Assembly: GCA_029216955.1 (NCBI GenBank)
Contig: JANAVB010010791.1
Location: forward strand, 4,246,158 to 4,310,157
DNA: 64,000 bases
Origin: Iris pallida
Lineage: Eukaryota > Streptophyta > Magnoliopsida > Asparagales > Iridaceae
Direction: 5' to 3'
The notes below the pieces were generated by a model. It did no database searches and had not been told where the DNA came from. It saw only the letters and a list, made by a program, of their open reading frames with translations. Every line of letters begins with the position of its first letter. Position 1 is the stretch's first letter. A program made the translations under genes and the position numbers. Below are positions 21,941 to 33,099 of this stretch, piece after piece.

Positions 21941-24659
21941 ATGGATACCAAGTATTGTGTTCATATGTTTGTTGCAGGAGATTTTAGTGTAGATAATAAA
22001 TATGTGGGGGGTATAGAATTAGAACTTAAAGGATGTGTGGACATAGATGAGATGTGCTGGTTTGATCTTGATGGGTTATGTACATTTGCTGGGTCCAGGC
22101 TCCATGTGAAATTTATTATTTTGACCCTGTAGATGGAAGTAAGACTGAGATATTGGGTGATAATGATATATTGAGCTTTTTTGAAAAGTTTCCAACCCCT
22201 TGTGTTATCAAGTTTTATGTACTGGGGAAGCTTGTTGAGTCACTCATTGACTATGGTGAATATGTTGACATTACTTAGTTTACAACCACCAGAATTCTCT
22301 GTGGTCCTTTTGAAGCAGCTGATGAGATTGATGTGCAGTTGGGTGATAATTTTTGGGCCAATATAGGCTTGACTGGGCCCGCTCAACCTGATGAAGATGT
22401 GGAGTTAGGATCTGGGCCTCCTCAATATGTACAAGATGAAGGGACTACTGGGAATGAAGGCAATGTTGAGAATGAAAAAAATGTGGAGGAAGAAAGGACT
22501 GAAGGCAATGTGGAGGAAGAAAGAACTGAAGATGTGGAGGAAGAAGCAGCTGGTGTTGACTTTAGTAGTTTTGTCCCCCATGAAGACATTGACCAAGACT
22601 CTGGATATGCTCCCATTGATGAGTTGGCTAGTGTACACTCCTTAGAAGAAAGTTTTGATGATGAGGATGAAAGGACTGCTCATGTAGAGCCTCTGGTGAC
22701 TAAAAAAAGGTTAGTGAGGGAGGAAAATATGTCTCTTCATGTAGGGCAGAGGTTTGCTTCATATACAGAATTCAGGAGTGCATTGAGGCTCCATGCCATA
22801 AAGAATAAGTACAATCTCAAGTGGATACACAATGAAACAAAGAGGGTGACAACTAGATGTGCAAATGATGCTTGTGAGTGGAGGATTCATGGGAGTGTTT
22901 TTGGTGTTCATGGGAATTTTGTATTGAAGAAGTATGTGTCTGACCATTCAAGTGACTGTGTAGGTGGACAGCAATAGACAAGCTACTGCCATATTCCTTG
23001 CAAACAGATGTGTACACAGATTCAGGAATAATCCAGACTGGAAGTATGCTGGGTTTAGAACCCACATTGCAGAAGATTTGGAGATTGACTGTTCAAGACA
23101 CAAAATTGCAAGGGCAAAGAAGAAGGCATTAGAGTTGATTGAAGGTCATGCCCAAGACCAATATGCTTACATCCAGGAGTATGCAATGCTGGTGATGTCT
23201 ACCAATCCTGGGAGTGTTGTTAGGGTCAAAGGAGAATTAGAGGAAGATGGAAAGTCCACCAGATTTGTGAGGGTGTTCTACACTTTGAAGGCTATGATAA
23301 AGGATTTTAAAGAACGTTGTAGACCATTCATTGGTCTGGATGGGTGTTTTCTGAAGACTGAGTACAAAGGGTAACTTCTTAATGCAGTGGAAAGAGATGG
23401 TAACAACAGTTTTTTTCCCTATTGCTTGGGCTATTGTGGAGATAGAAAATAAAAAAACTTGGAACTGGTTCATGGATCAACTATTGGATGCACTTGGCAT
23501 GGATGGAAATACAATCACCTGGATTTCTGATAGACAAAAAGGCCTACTGGATGTGTTTCACAATCTTCTTCCTAATGCAGAGCATAGATTTTGTGTTAGG
23601 CACATATATGACAATTTTAAGAAGAAACATCCAGGGTCCAAGTTGAAGTATCTTTTGTGGGAAGCTTCAGAGGCATGCACTTTAGTTGATTTTAAGAAAG
23701 TAATGAATAAGATCATGAAAGTAAGCAAGGAGGCCTATGAATGGTTAGATAAACTTTCTGCAGGTCACTAGTCAAAGCATGGGTTCTCAACCAATTCTAA
23801 GTGTGAGCTCTCAAGCAATAATACGTGTGAGTCATGGAATAAGCACATATTGAAATCAAGGGACAAGCCCATTATCTGTCTGCTGGAAACTATAAGAAGA
23901 TTGCTCATGGTAAGGTTCCATGAGAAGAGAGAAAGAATGGGAGCTCATGATGGGGTCATTATTCCTAAAGTAATAAAAAAACTGGAAGAAGCCAAAGAGG
24001 GTGCAAGAAAATGTATGGTTATTACTTTTGGGTTCAATAAATTTGAAGTGAGCCAGGGAGGACTTAATGAGGCAGTAGACTTGGAAGCAAAGAGCTGCAG
24101 CTGTAGAGAATGGCAACTCACATCTATTCCATGTGACCATGCAGCTGCATGTATTAAGAAGAAGAGAAACTCTATTGAAGACTATGTAGACAAGTGCTAT
24201 CACAAGTCTACTTACTTGAAGGCTTATGCAGAGATAATCAAACCTATTTCAATGAGGAATCTAAGACAGCTTCACAATGTTGTACCAATGATACCCCCTG
24301 TGGTCCATGTCCTAACTGGGCAAAAGAAGAGAAAGAAACAAGATGATGAAAGAATGTCTAAGAAGGAAGCTGGAAAAGTCATGACTAGAGGCACTATCAC
24401 CTATGGCAAGTGCAAGCAGTTATGGCATAACTCAAGAGCATGCCCAAATCCTTTCAAGGAGAAGGAGATAGTGCCAAAAGGCAAACCAGGTAGGCCTAAG
24501 CTACCAAGGTCAACTCTGCATGCGTGTCATGGTAATCCAACACCTCATGTTGAAGGAAATCCGGACCATAATTCTGAAAGTGTTGCAAGGGAGGAGAGTG
24601 TTTGCTCCAAAAGGTCTGTTCTTATACATGAATTTTGCTCATTATTTGTTACTCATTAA
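21941..24659 (+). pseudogene. MULE transposase (MURA-like) with frameshifts and stops
   Basis: The start is an ATG at 21941, after a likely intron acceptor (TGTGCAG). Order of parts: N-terminal PB1-like segment (HMFVAGDFSVDNKYVGG); acidic low-complexity linker; MuDR N-terminal DNA-binding domain at 22740-22960 (VGQRFASYTEFRSAL, C-x4-C pattern CANDACEWR, H-x4-C near DHSSDC); DDE core at 23320-23850 (GLDGCFLK, WISDRQKGLLD, HRFCVRHIYDNF); SWIM zinc finger at 24087-24155 (CSC then CDH); a degenerate zinc knuckle (YGKCKQLWHNSRACP). Damage: frameshifts near 22080, 22960 and in a T-run at ~23410; stops at 23372 (TAA) and 23769 (TAG, where the family usually has Trp). After the knuckle the reading frame ends at 24659, probably in an intron. 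Confidence 0.9.
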
Positions 24660-24727
24660 ATATTATTTTGCATTTTAATTATTTGTTACTCATCTTTTTA
24701 TAGGTTGTAGACAAGGAAAGGGTCCTT

Positions 24728-25200
24728 ATCATTTTGGTGTCCCATTTTAAAAGTTGGCAATGATGAATTCGAGTTATGTGGGTATAAGGATATGTGTGGC
24801 AATGATGAATTGGGACCCATTATGCTCTGTCTGTGGGGTCTTTATCATTTTGGTGACCCATTATGCTGCTGTTCCTACCTATTTAAGTGGGGATTATGCT
24901 CCGTCTGTGGGGTCTTTATTATTTTGGTAACCCATTATGCTGCTGTCCCGACCTGTTTAAGTGGGGTGCTCTGTCTGTGGGGTGCTCTGTTACTCTGAAT
25001 AAATGTTAGTCATTTTGGTGAATGTTGATGTAGGGTCTTTATTATTTTGGTGGCCCATTATCCTTTACTCACTAACTCTTCTGAGCCACTGTCCCTACCA
25101 AGTTTATCATTTTGTCATGCTGAATGTTGCTGTGGGGTCTTTATCATTTTGTCATGCTGCTGTCCCTACTAAGGTTTGTCATGCTACAGGTTCATAACTC
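24728..25200 (+). repeat. Degenerate ~100-bp tandem repeats 3' of the MULE transposase
   Basis: Repeated words GGGTCTTTATCATTTTGGTG, CCCATTATGCTGCTGTCC and ACCTRTTTAAGTGGGG recur four to five times. Short ORFs here are artefacts of the repeat. Confidence 0.7.
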
Positions 25201-25619
25201 TTCTTCATTTCAGCACTATCCCTACCTCATGCTGTTCTCACTAACTCTTTCTTTTTTTCAGCAGTATACAAGGATGTGGGAGCAAAGCAAATGGATGTGC
25301 AGTTTATATATTTTAGATGAAGAATGGATGTGTAATATAGATGATGGTGTGAACTCTTAAGAAATGAATGTGTTTAAGTAGTTGTATCACCTGTTGTTGT
25401 ACAAATGTATATGTGAACTATTAATGTCTTTGTTGAACTCTTCATGTCTTCAGGTTTTATTTTGGAATGTGTTTAAGTAGTTGGAAGAAATGTTGTTGAA
25501 GAAATGAAATGTTGATGAACATGGCATTTTAATGAAAGTTTATATTGTGCAGTATCCATTTTTCTCATGTTTATGTTCATGAACATGGCAACTTGCTCAT
25601 GTTTTCGAATTTTCTCATA

Positions 25620-26010
25620 TGTGTTCCATTTTGCAGTTTACATTGTGTTTAAATTTGGGAGTTCATTTGCAGTTTATATGTTGCTGTTCATATAGAAACA
25701 TATGTGTTCCATTTTGCAGTTCTTATAGGAACAAATTGGAATGCAACTGCATTTTATATTTGCTCATGTTGCTTTTTATCATTTTGGAATGCAACTGCAG
25801 TTCATATAGGAACATATGTATTCCTATTGTGTTTACATTTGGTAGTTCATTTGCAGTTTACATGTTGCTGTTCATATAGGAACATATGTGTTCCATTTTA
25901 CAGTTTACATTGGCAATTTGCTCATGTTACTTTTTATCATTTTAGAATGCAACTGCAGTTCATATAGGAAAATATGTGTTCCATTTTGCAGTTTACATTG
26001 GCAATTTCCT
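25620..26010 (+). repeat. Second MULE-internal repeat cluster
   Basis: Words such as GTTCATATAGGAACATATG, TGTTCCATTTTGCAGTTTA and TTTTTATCATTTTRGAATGC recur three or more times over 390 bp. No coding potential is evident. It lies between the two convergent MULE genes. Confidence 0.7.
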
Positions 26011-26314
26011 CATGTTGCTTGAATTGGAAACTTGAATTGTAAATCTCGATACAAAACATGTAAAATATGATCTGGGTACAAAACTTGAATTGTAACTGCA
26101 ACATTCATCACATCCGTATTTCTTAAACGAATACCTTAAATAGTACTAAACATGTCAAAACTCCAAAAATAAATTGCAAAACATATATGTTGAAGCATGG
26201 TCTGGGTTCAGTTGTTGCCACCGCCGCTGTCGATTCTCTTGGAATAGGCTGTAAACCTTGGCCTCGGTGCTCATTTACATCTTTCATTAAATTCCACATT
26301 AGAATTTGATAGTG

Positions 26315-26515
26315 TTATGAAAGTTTCTCATCCTCCCATAGAAGAAAACCACAAGAATTTGTTGGAAAATTTGCACACCCGTAAAATCTTTTTTCAGGAT
26401 TTGTTGGTGTCCATGAAGTCTTCAGTGGACTACTTAATCCACAATAGCAATAAATTGTTCTTCCATAATTTCTATTTGGACGTCTTGAGAATGAAGATTG
26501 CGAGCTATTGGCCAT
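26315..26515 (-). CDS. GRF-type zinc-finger ORF of the MULE, convergent to the transposase
   Basis: Using the internal ATG at 26515 gives a 66-codon ORF beginning MANSSQSSFSRRP. It contains CYCGLSSPLKTSWTPTNPEKRFYGC, then C at GFLLWEDEK with NSC before it. The C-x-C ... NP-x-x-RFYGC ... C-x-F-x-x-W-x-D pattern is that of the GRF zinc finger, a nucleic-acid-binding domain. The 44 upstream codons in frame are hydrophobic and probably not translated. It ends right after WEDEKLS, where plant GRF proteins often continue with a coiled coil; a splice donor could lie there. Its position near the right terminal repeat, facing the transposase gene, parallels mudrB in MuDR, though the sequence is unrelated to what I know of MURB. 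Confidence 0.7.
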   Translation of the reverse strand: MANSSQSSFSRRPNRNYGRTIYCYCGLSSPLKTSWTPTNPEKRFYGCANFPTNSCGFLLWEDEKLS

Positions 26516-26911
26516 AATTTGCAGTTGGATTTGAGATCTGTAGCTAAGAAAAAGCTTCAATACATTAAATGATAGCAAATAAGTAAAATAAAAAGGAATA
26601 TGAAAAAAATTAAATGTTATTTTCCCCACCAACCAACCAGTCAAATATGTAGAAAATAGAAAGATTGGGTTTTATGTTTCAAACAATCTTCAAACAATCC
26701 TATATATAGAGAATGGAAGGAGCCAGGAAGCTAACGTTACAATAGAGGGGTATTTTGGGGAGTAAAAAATTTCCTCTCTCCTATAAATGGGTCCTAACGG
26801 CTACTTCTAACGTCATTTTGATGGAAAGGGGCATTCTGAGCAAAATATGGTTTGCGGGAGGTGCAAACTGCTTAAGTTTTCTAAAAGGTCTTATTTTGCA
26901 AACGAGGCAAC

Positions 26912-26940
26912 TCTAAGGAGGGTTTAAATGCACTTTGCCC
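26912..26940 (-). repeat. MULE right terminal inverted repeat (core)
   Basis: The inverse reads GGGCAAAGTGCATTTAAACC then CTCCTTAGAG, matching the left end. Immediately followed by the second CCAATACAA. Confidence 0.9.
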
Positions 26941-28271
26941 CCAATACAAAGACAAGAATTAAAGAGAGGAGAGAGAAAGGAAATGAAAGAAAATCAACTT
27001 ACCAGAACTCTTCTTCCACACGAGCGAGCCACCGGAGAGAGAAGTCCCGATCGGCGGCAATTAGCGGAGAGAAGACGGTAGATATCGGGAAAGTGGCTGC
27101 TCTCGGCCGGTCATAGGAGAAGCAGGATCTGGAAGCGATTTGGCCTTGGTGAGGTCAGTTCCGCTGTGGATACAGCTGGCTGGACAGAGTTGTCGACAAC
27201 ACTGAGGAGCAAGACAATCGGGACGTACGGGTATGTGGTCACCCAAGGAGCACGACGGTCATGAGACTCGAGGGAGGCGACAGATCGAAGGTCAGATCGC
27301 CAGATCTGGATGACCGTGAGGAATTATGGGCGGTGACTGAAGATCCATATGGTGGCGGTTGGAGAACACGGCGGCTGAGATTGGACATAGACATCCGATT
27401 CCAAAACAAGTTGATCGGAGATGCGGCTCTCCTCCATGTCGGCAATGGGCGGCTAACAGTTTGTGGCAGCACGAGGTTTGAAGATGCGGTGGAAAGGGCT
27501 GTATGGTTCTAGCGGTGCTGCTCTTTACATCTTGTCTAGTCGGTGGCACCGGTGCCCGATCAAGCTACGACGAGATCGATGAGATATAGAGGGGACCAGT
27601 CTATTGCTATGCCACCGGAGGATGGGCCGTACGGTGCTACCAGCCAGAATTCAAGAACCGCAGCTAAAGGCAGAGGCGTCTAGATCCGCGACGGTCGGTT
27701 CTAGCTTCAAGTGGCGGTAGAAGGGTCAAGGCAGTGGTCCCCATGACACAGTAGCTGGATTTGAGTCGGTAACGGGAGGTGGAGACAACTCCGGTGAGCT
27801 GCGACGGATCCGTAGCCGCAGCTCAGGAACACAGTGACGGAGGACTTGAGATGTGGCAGTTTACGGAGGCAGCGGGTCGCCGGAGCCTCAGCGGCACGCT
27901 GGACATGACATCGGCTCAGTGGCGAAGCCTGGACACGGCCGCTAAAAAACGGATCGGGAAGCGGGGAAACTAGGGTTAGGATTTAGGAGTTGTGTCCGTG
28001 TCTTGTGGACACGAAAAACTGGCACAAAATGGAAATTTGATTTTATGTGTCGGCGTACGGAAGTGTCTGTGTCTTCAGGGTCGGATCCGGGAACACGAAG
28101 AATTGTATTATGGAGTTGAATGTGTTTAGGGATCGTGTCGTGTCGAACACGGAATGTAATGGTAACAGCTAAGGGAATTAAGAAAATGTAGTCGACAGCC
28201 GACACGGCAATACACGGTCATTATAGCTAGATGAATGATTAGGAATGATTAATTCTAATGGTCATTAGGGG

Positions 28272-28279
28272 TATTTATA
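28272..28279 (-). promoter_or_regulatory. TATA box of LTR C
   Basis: TATAAATA on the minus strand, ~320 bp inside the LTR start at 28596, ahead of the GTGTCC-rich segment. Confidence 0.5.
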
Positions 28280-28850
28280 GGGACAATTAGGAATAATCTA
28301 GATCTATTTAGCATATGGCTAAGAAAGAATATTTCAAGAAGATTCTAAAGAATATTCTTTGAAATATGCTAGATTTCAAGTAATATTTCTTGGAATTAAT
28401 TAACACTAATCTATTATTAACTAAAGGGCTTCTAGAGAGTTTCCACTAATCATCTAGCTAATCCCAATCATGATATATTACTATAAACCAAACTGCCACT
28501 CCACTTATAAAAAATTCCAAACTGCCTAGAACAATAATTTAGAAAAATTAGGAATTGTGAAAAATAATATAGGAAATTGGGAACATGGGGTTACAATATG
28601 TTTGTTCTAATATTTTTATAAATTTGTTTGTTTTAAATTATAGAATTTCTTTTAAACATAGAAAATAGGATAAAGGGTAGATATATATACATATACAGAT
28701 TTTCTATATATAAATAAATAAATAAATAATGTGTAAAAAAATATAGTATACGGGAATACATTTTTGAAAATTTTAAATTTTTAAATTTTTTTTGTAGATT
28801 TATTCTTGTTATATTAATATTTGAAGTTATAAAAAAAATTTAAAAATAAG

Positions 28851-28958
<108 letters not shown>

Positions 28959-30471
28959 CAAAATTCACGGGTTAACCGCGTGGATTGAAACAGAAACCGG
29001 ACCCCCTCTCCAATATAAATTTGTATGTTAAAAAAAATAAGACAAAAGAACCTAACCCTACTAGATGCACACCCCTGGCCACCACTGTCACCTGCTAAAT
29101 TTCCTATCATTTGTTTTCGGATAAATTTAGCTCCAAAACTTGAGAAAAACTGTATTTGAAACATCAAAATTCTCCGATACTAAGTCCGTCCCGACAAACC
29201 GGACGACTTGGTCGGAATCGAATGCATCAAAATGTGCGTGTGGACTTTATACACATGCGAGTTTTGATGAAATTCGAATTAGTTGCGTGTGCGCGACGAA
29301 TTCGACTCGTATCCATCAAAAATTACCGTATCAGTATTTTTGCGAACTTCTTGATTATTTTGTACACGCCCTTTAACTCGCGAAGAAACTTGTGCCATTG
29401 GACTTATAGAATTTTTTGATCCTGTGAGCCAAGTGTGGTTCGATTCTGAGACAGTTAACCGAATTTCCGTTTCGTGGGCTCCACGATCCGATTCAACGAG
29501 CATTTTTATGATCGGCTCATTGGAATCCAAATTTGGACATATTGTTGAGTCCGTATCGTCAAACTGAACTTATAGACATATAGTTTGATGACTTTAGAGA
29601 TCATAAGTTTTGGCACACTTTTCGGTGCAAAATAGTTTTAATGGCGGACACCATTTTGACCCACAATTACCGTTTCACCCTTCGTCCAAAATTAGACTTA
29701 TGGGTAGACTATTCTAGCTAATTCGGTCATTCTTGATATGTTAGTGATGTTTGTTTCATCATCTGAGGACATCTGTTAGGATTTCTTTCTATATCATCAT
29801 TAAATTGTAATTAATTTATATTATGTTCTTATTTTGGAATCCATGCATCAAAACAGAGATCAGTCGATTCTAGTGATCTCACGTCGCTAAAATTGACAAA
29901 GTGACCATATAGATCGCCAAGACAAGATTGTTAACCTCGTGGTTGATCATCTTGTCTCGATTTGTATGTCATAGGTTTTGTGGTACGAATTACGACATAT
30001 AAAATATTTTAAACCTAAATTTGTAATCCATATTATTAACGAATAAATAATGATTATAGAGACTAGTGTGACATAGTTCTAGATGGTATGTTAATAAGTA
30101 GCTTACGTAACATAGGTATTACGCAACTTAGAACGACCCAAGTCTCTAGGTCGGAATTGTTAAGTCATATTTGTATTTTAATGCGTAATACATATTTGTT
30201 TGTGATTTGGGTTAATAGATATTTGCATGGAGTATGATTCGTTGGTTCATGGATGTACAGTTAGACTTTGGTATTGCAGACTCAGTACAGATTTGATAAA
30301 CTCTACGCAAGTATACCTTGCCTATTTGATTTACAATATTTACATACTCTATTTTTTATCAGTCATTTACCTGTTATATTGTTACATGTTTTTCTGTTCA
30401 TTACCTGCGTACTGTCCTTATTATATATGTTCTTGATTATACATGTTGACACGAGAGGTGAGGTACACGAA

Positions 30472-30835
30472 CACTACCAAATTACGGTACTTTAGCGACG
30501 GCAAATTAGCGACGAAAATTTTCCGTCGCTATCACCGTCGGATCACCGACGAATTTGTGACGGAATACCGACGAAAAGCAGTGGACAATTTTTTTTTTTT
30601 TTTATGTCCATATCCGTCGCTATGCCGTCGATAGGTAGTCGGCCAAGTAGCGACGGTTTTATATCCGTCGCTAGAACGTCGCATATTTTGGCGGCAAAAG
30701 TCTAAAATATTGGCGCGAGATTTACTGACGACTTAGCGACGAAATAATCCGTCGCTACTCGCGCGAGATTTACTGACGCATTAGCGACGGAATAATCCAT
30801 CGCTACTCCGTCGCTAAATTTACGTTCCAGACTTA
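30472..30835 (+). repeat. CACTA left terminal and subterminal repeats
   Basis: At least a dozen RGCGACGR / YCGTCGCT words in both orientations over 360 bp, including paired units (TAGCGACGAAAT..TCCGTCGCTA). In known CACTA elements such motifs bind the TNPA-type protein. Confidence 0.85.
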
Positions 30836-30879
30836 AATTGAAACGACGGGGGGAACTTTTTCATTCCCCCCAAATTTCA

Positions 30880-30998
30880 CTCTCTCTCCTCTCTCTCTCT
30901 CTCTCCCGCGGTGATCGATCGGCGACCCCCTCTCCTCTCTCTCCCGCGGCGGTGATCGGCGACCCCCTCTCCTCTCTCTCTCCCAAAGGTAATCCCCT

Positions 30999-31040
<42 letters not shown>

Positions 31041-31481
31041 GTCTCTCTCTCGCGCGCGCGCGCGGTGGTCGTGGGTGCAGCGGGCCGGGGGCGTCGGGGG
31101 CTGCGGGGGCGGCGTCGACTGCGGGGGGCGGCGGTGGCGGCGGTGGCGGGAGGTGTGGAGGGGGCGGTGGGAGGGGCGGGAAGCGTTGGAGGGATGGGGG
31201 CGCGCGGGGGCTGGCCGCGGGGTGCGGGGGGTTGCGGAGGAGGACTGGCCGTGCGCGGGGGGCGGGGGGTGTGGAGGGGGCGGTGGGATCGAGGGGGCGG
31301 GCAGCATTGGAGAGGGTACGATGGGGGCGGGGGCTGGCCGCGGGGTGCGGGGGGGTATGTGTGGAGGGGGGCTGGCCGGACACACACACACACGGACACA
31401 CGGACACACAGACACACACACACACAGACACACACACACACGGACACACACGGACACAGACACACGGATACACACACACAC

Positions 31482-31522
<41 letters not shown>

Positions 31523-31525
31523 CAT
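30880..31525. repeat. Low-complexity block in the CACTA: (CT)n, GGC-rich, (CA)n, (TA)n
   Basis: (CT)n at 30880-31060, G-rich sequence at 31065-31380, (AC)n-type sequence at 31380-31482 and (TA)n at 31483-31520. All six-frame ORFs here (up to 230 codons) overlap on both strands and reflect base composition. A 5' leader/first-intron zone of a former transposase gene is possible. Confidence 0.85.
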
Positions 31526-31539
31526 AATTTTAAGATGCT

Positions 31540-31636
31540 TAATTAGTTTACCTTATATATATAAGGTAAACTAATTATGGTAAACTAATTATGCCTATAT
31601 ATATATCTATATATAGGCATAATTAGTTTACCTTAT
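31540..31636. repeat. Compound small inverted repeats
   Basis: TAATTAGTTTACCTTATAT and its complement alternate (31541-31580, 31575-31633), flanking TATATAGGCAT words. They can form stacked hairpins of 15-25 bp. Confidence 0.7.
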
Positions 31637-31907
31637 TTTAGAGTATGACTACGTAGCTAGTGTGTAGAGTAGTATATGGTTACTAGATCCTAGTGTAGAG
31701 TAGTATGTAGAGGAGTATGGCTACTAGTGATATATAGATATGTAGGTCCATGTGTATCTGTATCGGACTATCGCTATCGGTATCGAACTATCGCTATCGG
31801 TATCGGACTATCGCTATCAGTATCGACCGTATATACTTAGTATCGGGCGTAGCGGATTAGTATCGATCAGTATATAGGTTTGGGTTAAGATCAAGGTTCA
31901 AAGTATC

Positions 31908-32431
31908 GGTATCAGAATAGTAGGCCGAATAGGAGGCCGAGATAGTCGAATGTGAAGAAGGGAAGAAGGGAGGAGCAGATGGGTTCAGAGCCATGGTGGA
32001 GGAGGAGAAGTAACATGAGAGCAGTTTCCGCCGTAACATCTCCTGGCTCTGCTGGCAACTGAAGTCCAGATGCTACAAAGGACGATCCTTCGCTGAAATC
32101 GACTACAACACCCATCAGTTCAAGTTCATTCCTATATGAGTATATTCCAATGCCATAGAGGAAGGTCAACAAACTGATGGCTTCTATGGCATTGGAATCT
32201 ACTCGTATAGGAATGAACTTGAACTGATGGGTGTTGTAGTCGATTTCAGCGAAGGATCGTCCTTTGTAGCATCTGGACTTCAGTTGCCAGCAGAGCCAGG
32301 AGATGTTACGGCGGAAACTGCTCTCATGTTACTTCTCCTCCTCCACCATGGCTCTGGACACATCTGCTCCTCCTTTCTTCCCTTCTTCTCGACTATCTCG
32401 GCCTCCTATTCGGCCTACTATTCCGATATGC
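31908..32431. repeat. Inverted repeat with ~250-bp arms of a captured gene-like fragment
   Basis: Arm 1 is 31908-32158 and arm 2 is 32183-32431, separated by ~24 bp and about 95% complementary by eye. Each arm encodes the same open stretch when read outward from the loop: FYGIGIYSYRNELELMG, then VVVDFSEGSSFVASGL (the FYG start is present in arm 1; both arms share MGVVVDFSEG). This looks like a piece of a cellular gene. It faintly recalls plant sacsin/NO VEIN-like proteins, at low confidence. A transcript through both arms would fold into a long hairpin. No long open frame continues past the arms. Confidence 0.8.
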
Positions 32432-32694
32432 GTTTGATACGGTCTACCTAACCTATATACTGATACTAATCTGATACTCTCTGATATTAAGTACATCCGG
32501 CTTACTAGCTAGCGGATCCACCAGTTACATGATTATATACTAATTATGTTAGATTGTGATACTAAGTAGCCTCGTCGTAGGCCTAGCATGTTATCCACAA
32601 GTTTAGTTTTTCTTACGATATGAGTATCGGTATCGGGCTATTAATTCTTATGTTTAGTTTGTCTTACGATACAGATATTCACATCAAATCGAGC

Positions 32695-33099
32695 ATGAAT
32701 CGTTACTTTGTTGATCGTACATGGATGTACAAACGACAACACGAGAGCAGAATTGGTGTGAGTGATGATTTTCAGGCAGGTGTGGAAGTATTTCTTAAGT
32801 ATGCCATGAGCAAAACTCAGTACATGGACGATAACAAAATCAAGTGTCCATGTGTTAATTGTCACAATAGACGTTTCGAAGAAGTGATGACTGTGAGAGA
32901 TCATTTGACCCTTAAGGGTTTCGTACGTGATTACGGCCTGTGGTCATCGCAAGGTGAATTATATTTAGAAAGACAGGCTGCAGAAGCTGGTACTTATGCT
33001 TTTGATGATAATGCTGCAATGGATGTCCTCGAAGACGACGGATGCTCTGTGGATTATGGAGACATGCAGAACCTTGCACGAGATATGGTGACGGTTTAG
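32695..33099 (+). pseudogene. CACTA transposase-associated domain fragment
   Basis: Read from the internal ATG at 32695 (MNRYFVDRTWMYKRQ). The fragment shows the transposase-associated domain found at the N-terminus of plant CACTA transposases: RTWMYKR, GVEVFLKYAMS, IKCPCVNCHNRRF (Cys cluster), HLTLKGFVRDYGLW, GELYLE. An in-frame ATG at 32620 adds 25 unconserved residues. About 30 acidic residues follow, then the frame ends in subterminal repeats at 33099. The catalytic transposase (TNP2-type) is absent, so the element cannot move itself. The region before it may contain the former upstream exons. Confidence 0.8.

Larger units (their letters stand above)
20970..26940. mobile_element. MULE (Mutator-like DNA transposon), 5,971 bp, TSD CCAATACAA
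   Basis: Terminal inverted repeats GGGTAAAGTGCATTTAAACC (left) and the inverse of GGTTTAAATGCACTTTGCCC (right) are followed by CCTCCTTAGA on both sides. Weaker similarity continues for ~100-190 bp, including a shared AGGGGTA/TACCCCT word. Perfect 9-bp duplications CCAATACAA flank it at 20961-20969 and 26941-26949, the size made by Mutator transposases. It contains a plus-strand transposase pseudogene and a convergent minus-strand GRF zinc-finger ORF. Confidence 0.95.
19588..28596 (-). mobile_element. LTR C: solo LTR with a MULE inside, TSD ATATG
   Basis: Sense start TGTAACCCCATGTTCCC at 28596; sense end GGTCATGACA at 19588. ATATG flanks both sides (19583-19587 and 28597-28601), a perfect 5-bp target duplication. 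Without the MULE and one CCAATACAA the LTR is 3,029 bp. Its start matches LTR F (35180). A minus-strand TATA lies at 28272-28279. Below it are GTGTCC/GGACAC words (27990-28200) and a GC-rich zone (27000-27990) whose ORFs look non-coding. No internal domain is present. Confidence 0.85.

Noticed and set aside
26415..26644. N-terminal hydrophobic extension of the GRF ORF as a signal or membrane anchor
   Set aside because: The extension upstream of the ATG at 26515 is AT-rich leader-like sequence; the internal ATG gives a normal zinc-finger protein start.
30833..31574. Several overlapping ORFs of 100-230 codons on both strands
   Set aside because: They coexist in most frames over (CT)n, GGC-rich, (CA)n and (TA)n tracts; composition alone explains them, and none has a domain.
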